Assembly: GCF_027943255.1 (NCBI RefSeq)
Contig: NC_072897.1
Span: 26,412,044 to 26,476,043, forward strand
DNA length: 64,000 bases
Direction: 5' to 3'
Source of the DNA: Anastrepha obliqua
Taxonomy: Eukaryota; Arthropoda; Insecta; Diptera; Tephritidae
The position numbers and the translations under genes are program-made. The notes below the pieces were generated by a model. That model saw only the letters and a program-made list of their open reading frames with translations. It ran no database searches and had not been told where the DNA came from. Below are positions 62,511 through 64,000 of the stretch, in pieces. The stretch's first letter is position 1; the number at the start of each line of letters is the position of its first letter.

Positions 62511-62991
62511 TATTTTTTATGAATTTGCTAATTTTTCGTATTCCTACAACTTTATTTTTACATAGTTTTCTAAAGTCCAAGATAAATTTCCGATATATTT
62601 TTTTTCTAAAGCCTACTGATAAAATTTTCTTTAAGTGAATAAATGCAAGAATGTTATTATATTATCTGATATTCTTGAACAAATTATATTAAACAATTAG
62701 TTTGAAATTTATTTTGTTTAAATACTTGCAAAACAAAAATTACAAATAAAAACTTTAACTCTGTTTGTAGAAAAAGTTTATGAATTGGGGTGAAACTCAT
62801 CCAGTATGTCATTTACGTCAAAAAATAGGTCTGTCTATCGAAGGTTAAGCAATTCAGAGTCTAACTTTTGGTGAAAAATGCGTCTATGGTGAAGCGACTT
62901 CAGAAGATGAGTACCTTCCGAAATTATATGTGACCCTCCCATTGAGACTCTCAATACAATTTAAGTTCTCTGTATGTGAGTTGTAATGAAA
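62511..62991. other. AT-rich spacer
   Basis: No gene recognised between the LOA 3' end and the Tc1-type TIR. Confidence 0.55.
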
Positions 62992-62993
62992 TA

Positions 62994-64000
62994 CAGTGGT
63001 CACACAATTTATTCGTAGACCCTGCATAATAAGTAAAACACTTTAGCTTTGCGCAAAATATTTGCTGTGACAATATTTTTGTTTTTTTTGGGTCAGTGTA
63101 AGAATTTTACATTCCTGATGAATTACCTCAAACAAAACTCGTGTTATTTCAACTCACGCTGAGGAGTTCCAAGGAAAGCAGGCAGACGTAGAAAAATGCT
63201 GCAAAACATTTATTCGTAAACTTCCAGTTCATGATATTGTTGCTACAAAAGTAACAGTGAAAACCGTGTGTGTTTTTACTAATATTGCTGAAAACGAAAT
63301 AATGTAGGTTTTTTTTAGTTTCTCTCCCTGATTCAGTTTCAGTTGCGCGTAATATCTCGATTGAAAGTGGGAAAATGGGACGAAGTGCGGATTTACCATT
63401 AGAAATGCGTACAATTGTTATCAAATTTTACATGGAAAATAAGTATATCCGGGAAAACAACAAAAAATTGCTAATCACGTTATACGGTGCAAAATGTTAT
63501 TGCTAATTACGTTAATACTGGTAAATTGGAAGCTAATCACCACCAAGTCGGAAGGCGAAAAATATTGACTTCACGTGCGAAACGCAACATAGTAGCATCA
63601 GTCGCGCAAAATCCCGAAATAACCTCCACGATACTATATCGAAATATTCTAGAGTCTTTGCATAAAAAAGTAAACAGTCCGTAATTGTCTACAAAACGCT
63701 ACATTTCAGATATTAACAGAAAGAAGAAATTGGAGTTCGCCAACGCTATATAAATAAGCCAGATTCATATTCAGTGATGAGTTCAAATTTAATGTCTCCG
63801 GATCAGATGGTCCTCCAAAAGTTTGGCGCAAAGAAAATACATGAAAGTCGTATTCCTATGAGCAAGTGTGGAACGTGTTGTTACAATCGCGAAGTTTCGC
63901 GAACCAACTGGCAACAATAGCGAACGAGAGGCCAAAACAAAAACATGAGTCAGTTTTGATAGCGACAGCAGATAGCGAGACAGTGCACGCTTTTTGGGTC
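62994..64000 (+). mobile_element. Tc1-type DNA transposon, cut by the window edge
   Basis: Begins with CAGTGGTCACACAATTTATTCGTAGACCC directly after TA (62992-62993), the style of a Tc1-group TIR. A transposase remnant follows on the plus strand. The right end lies outside the window. Confidence 0.75.
63375..64000 (+). pseudogene. Tc1-type transposase remnant, partial
   Basis: ATG at 63375: MGRSADLPLEMRTIVIKFY, the start of the N-terminal helix-turn-helix. A frame change near 63460 leads to VIANYVNTGKLEANHH, GRRKILTSRAKRNIV and VAQNPEITS (63487-63684). After a deletion of the middle comes FSDEFKFNVSGSDGPPKVWRK at about 63770-63835, with the first catalytic Asp (SDEFKF). It then decays toward the window edge. 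Non-functional; belongs to the Tc1 group. Confidence 0.8.

Overview
The window looks like a transposable-element graveyard from an insect nuclear genome, most likely a brachyceran fly and perhaps a tephritid. Support for this is the AT-rich spacer full of ACATACATATGTATGT-type palindromes, short consensus introns, and a mix of LOA-, R1-, jockey/CR1-like and RTE non-LTR elements with pogo, Tc1 and mariner elements, Helitrons and Ty3/gypsy remnants. A tRNA-headed SINE at 2470-2614 resembles one I recall from fruit-fly sequences. I found no host protein-coding gene, rRNA gene or functional tRNA gene.

Layout. 1-1673: AT-rich spacer with a dispersed repeat. 1676-4741: a pogo/Tigger-type transposon with TA target duplication, near-perfect 23-bp terminal inverted repeats (TIRs) and a spliced transposase gene. 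5066-6130: small repeats and a reverse-transcriptase scrap. 6131 to about 11.3 kb (minus): the best-preserved element, a LOA-clade retrotransposon with two open ORFs overlapping at ATGA. 11.34-19.6 kb: a pile of decayed LOA-like and gypsy fragments, one of which carries a jockey-like insertion with a perfect 11-bp target duplication. 19.6-21.7 kb (minus): a jockey/CR1-like element. 22114-23524: an unfamiliar DNA transposon with perfect 57-bp inverted repeats around a 313-codon ORF. 23.5-26 kb: LOA, R1 and Helentron fragments. 27-28.7 kb: a decayed gypsy-class element. 28.8-34.1 kb: a Helitron with a broken RepHel gene, followed head to tail by further Helitron-like ends and a tandem-repeat block to 35.45 kb. 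35.45-40.5 kb: a jockey-like element whose N-terminus carries a 2A-like motif and a zinc finger, split by an R1-clade insertion. 40.5-44.2 kb: gypsy 3' remnant and a decayed R1-clade element. 45052-46673: a dead Tc1 element. 47008-47510: a mariner-type deletion derivative. 47934-50732: a Foldback-like element with 501-bp modular TIRs and a coding core of a family I cannot name. 51.5-55.2 kb (minus): another R1-clade element. 56.6-58.7 kb: a three-level nest (short non-LTR tail in RTE in mariner). 59.1-62.5 kb: a decayed LOA copy. 62994 to the end: a Tc1-type element cut by the window edge.

The genes do not form a host pathway. They are the machinery of independent parasites: APE endonuclease plus reverse transcriptase (with RNase H in LOA), DDE/DDD transposases, and the HUH Rep plus helicase of Helitrons. 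Most are inactivated by frameshifts, stops, 5' truncation or internal deletion. The pogo transposase, the LOA pair and the 22-kb ORF are the most nearly intact. Several target-site duplications fix the order of insertion. Families lie on both strands, which would fit pericentromeric or piRNA-cluster DNA; that last point is inference only. All family names come from motif recognition by eye, without a database search.
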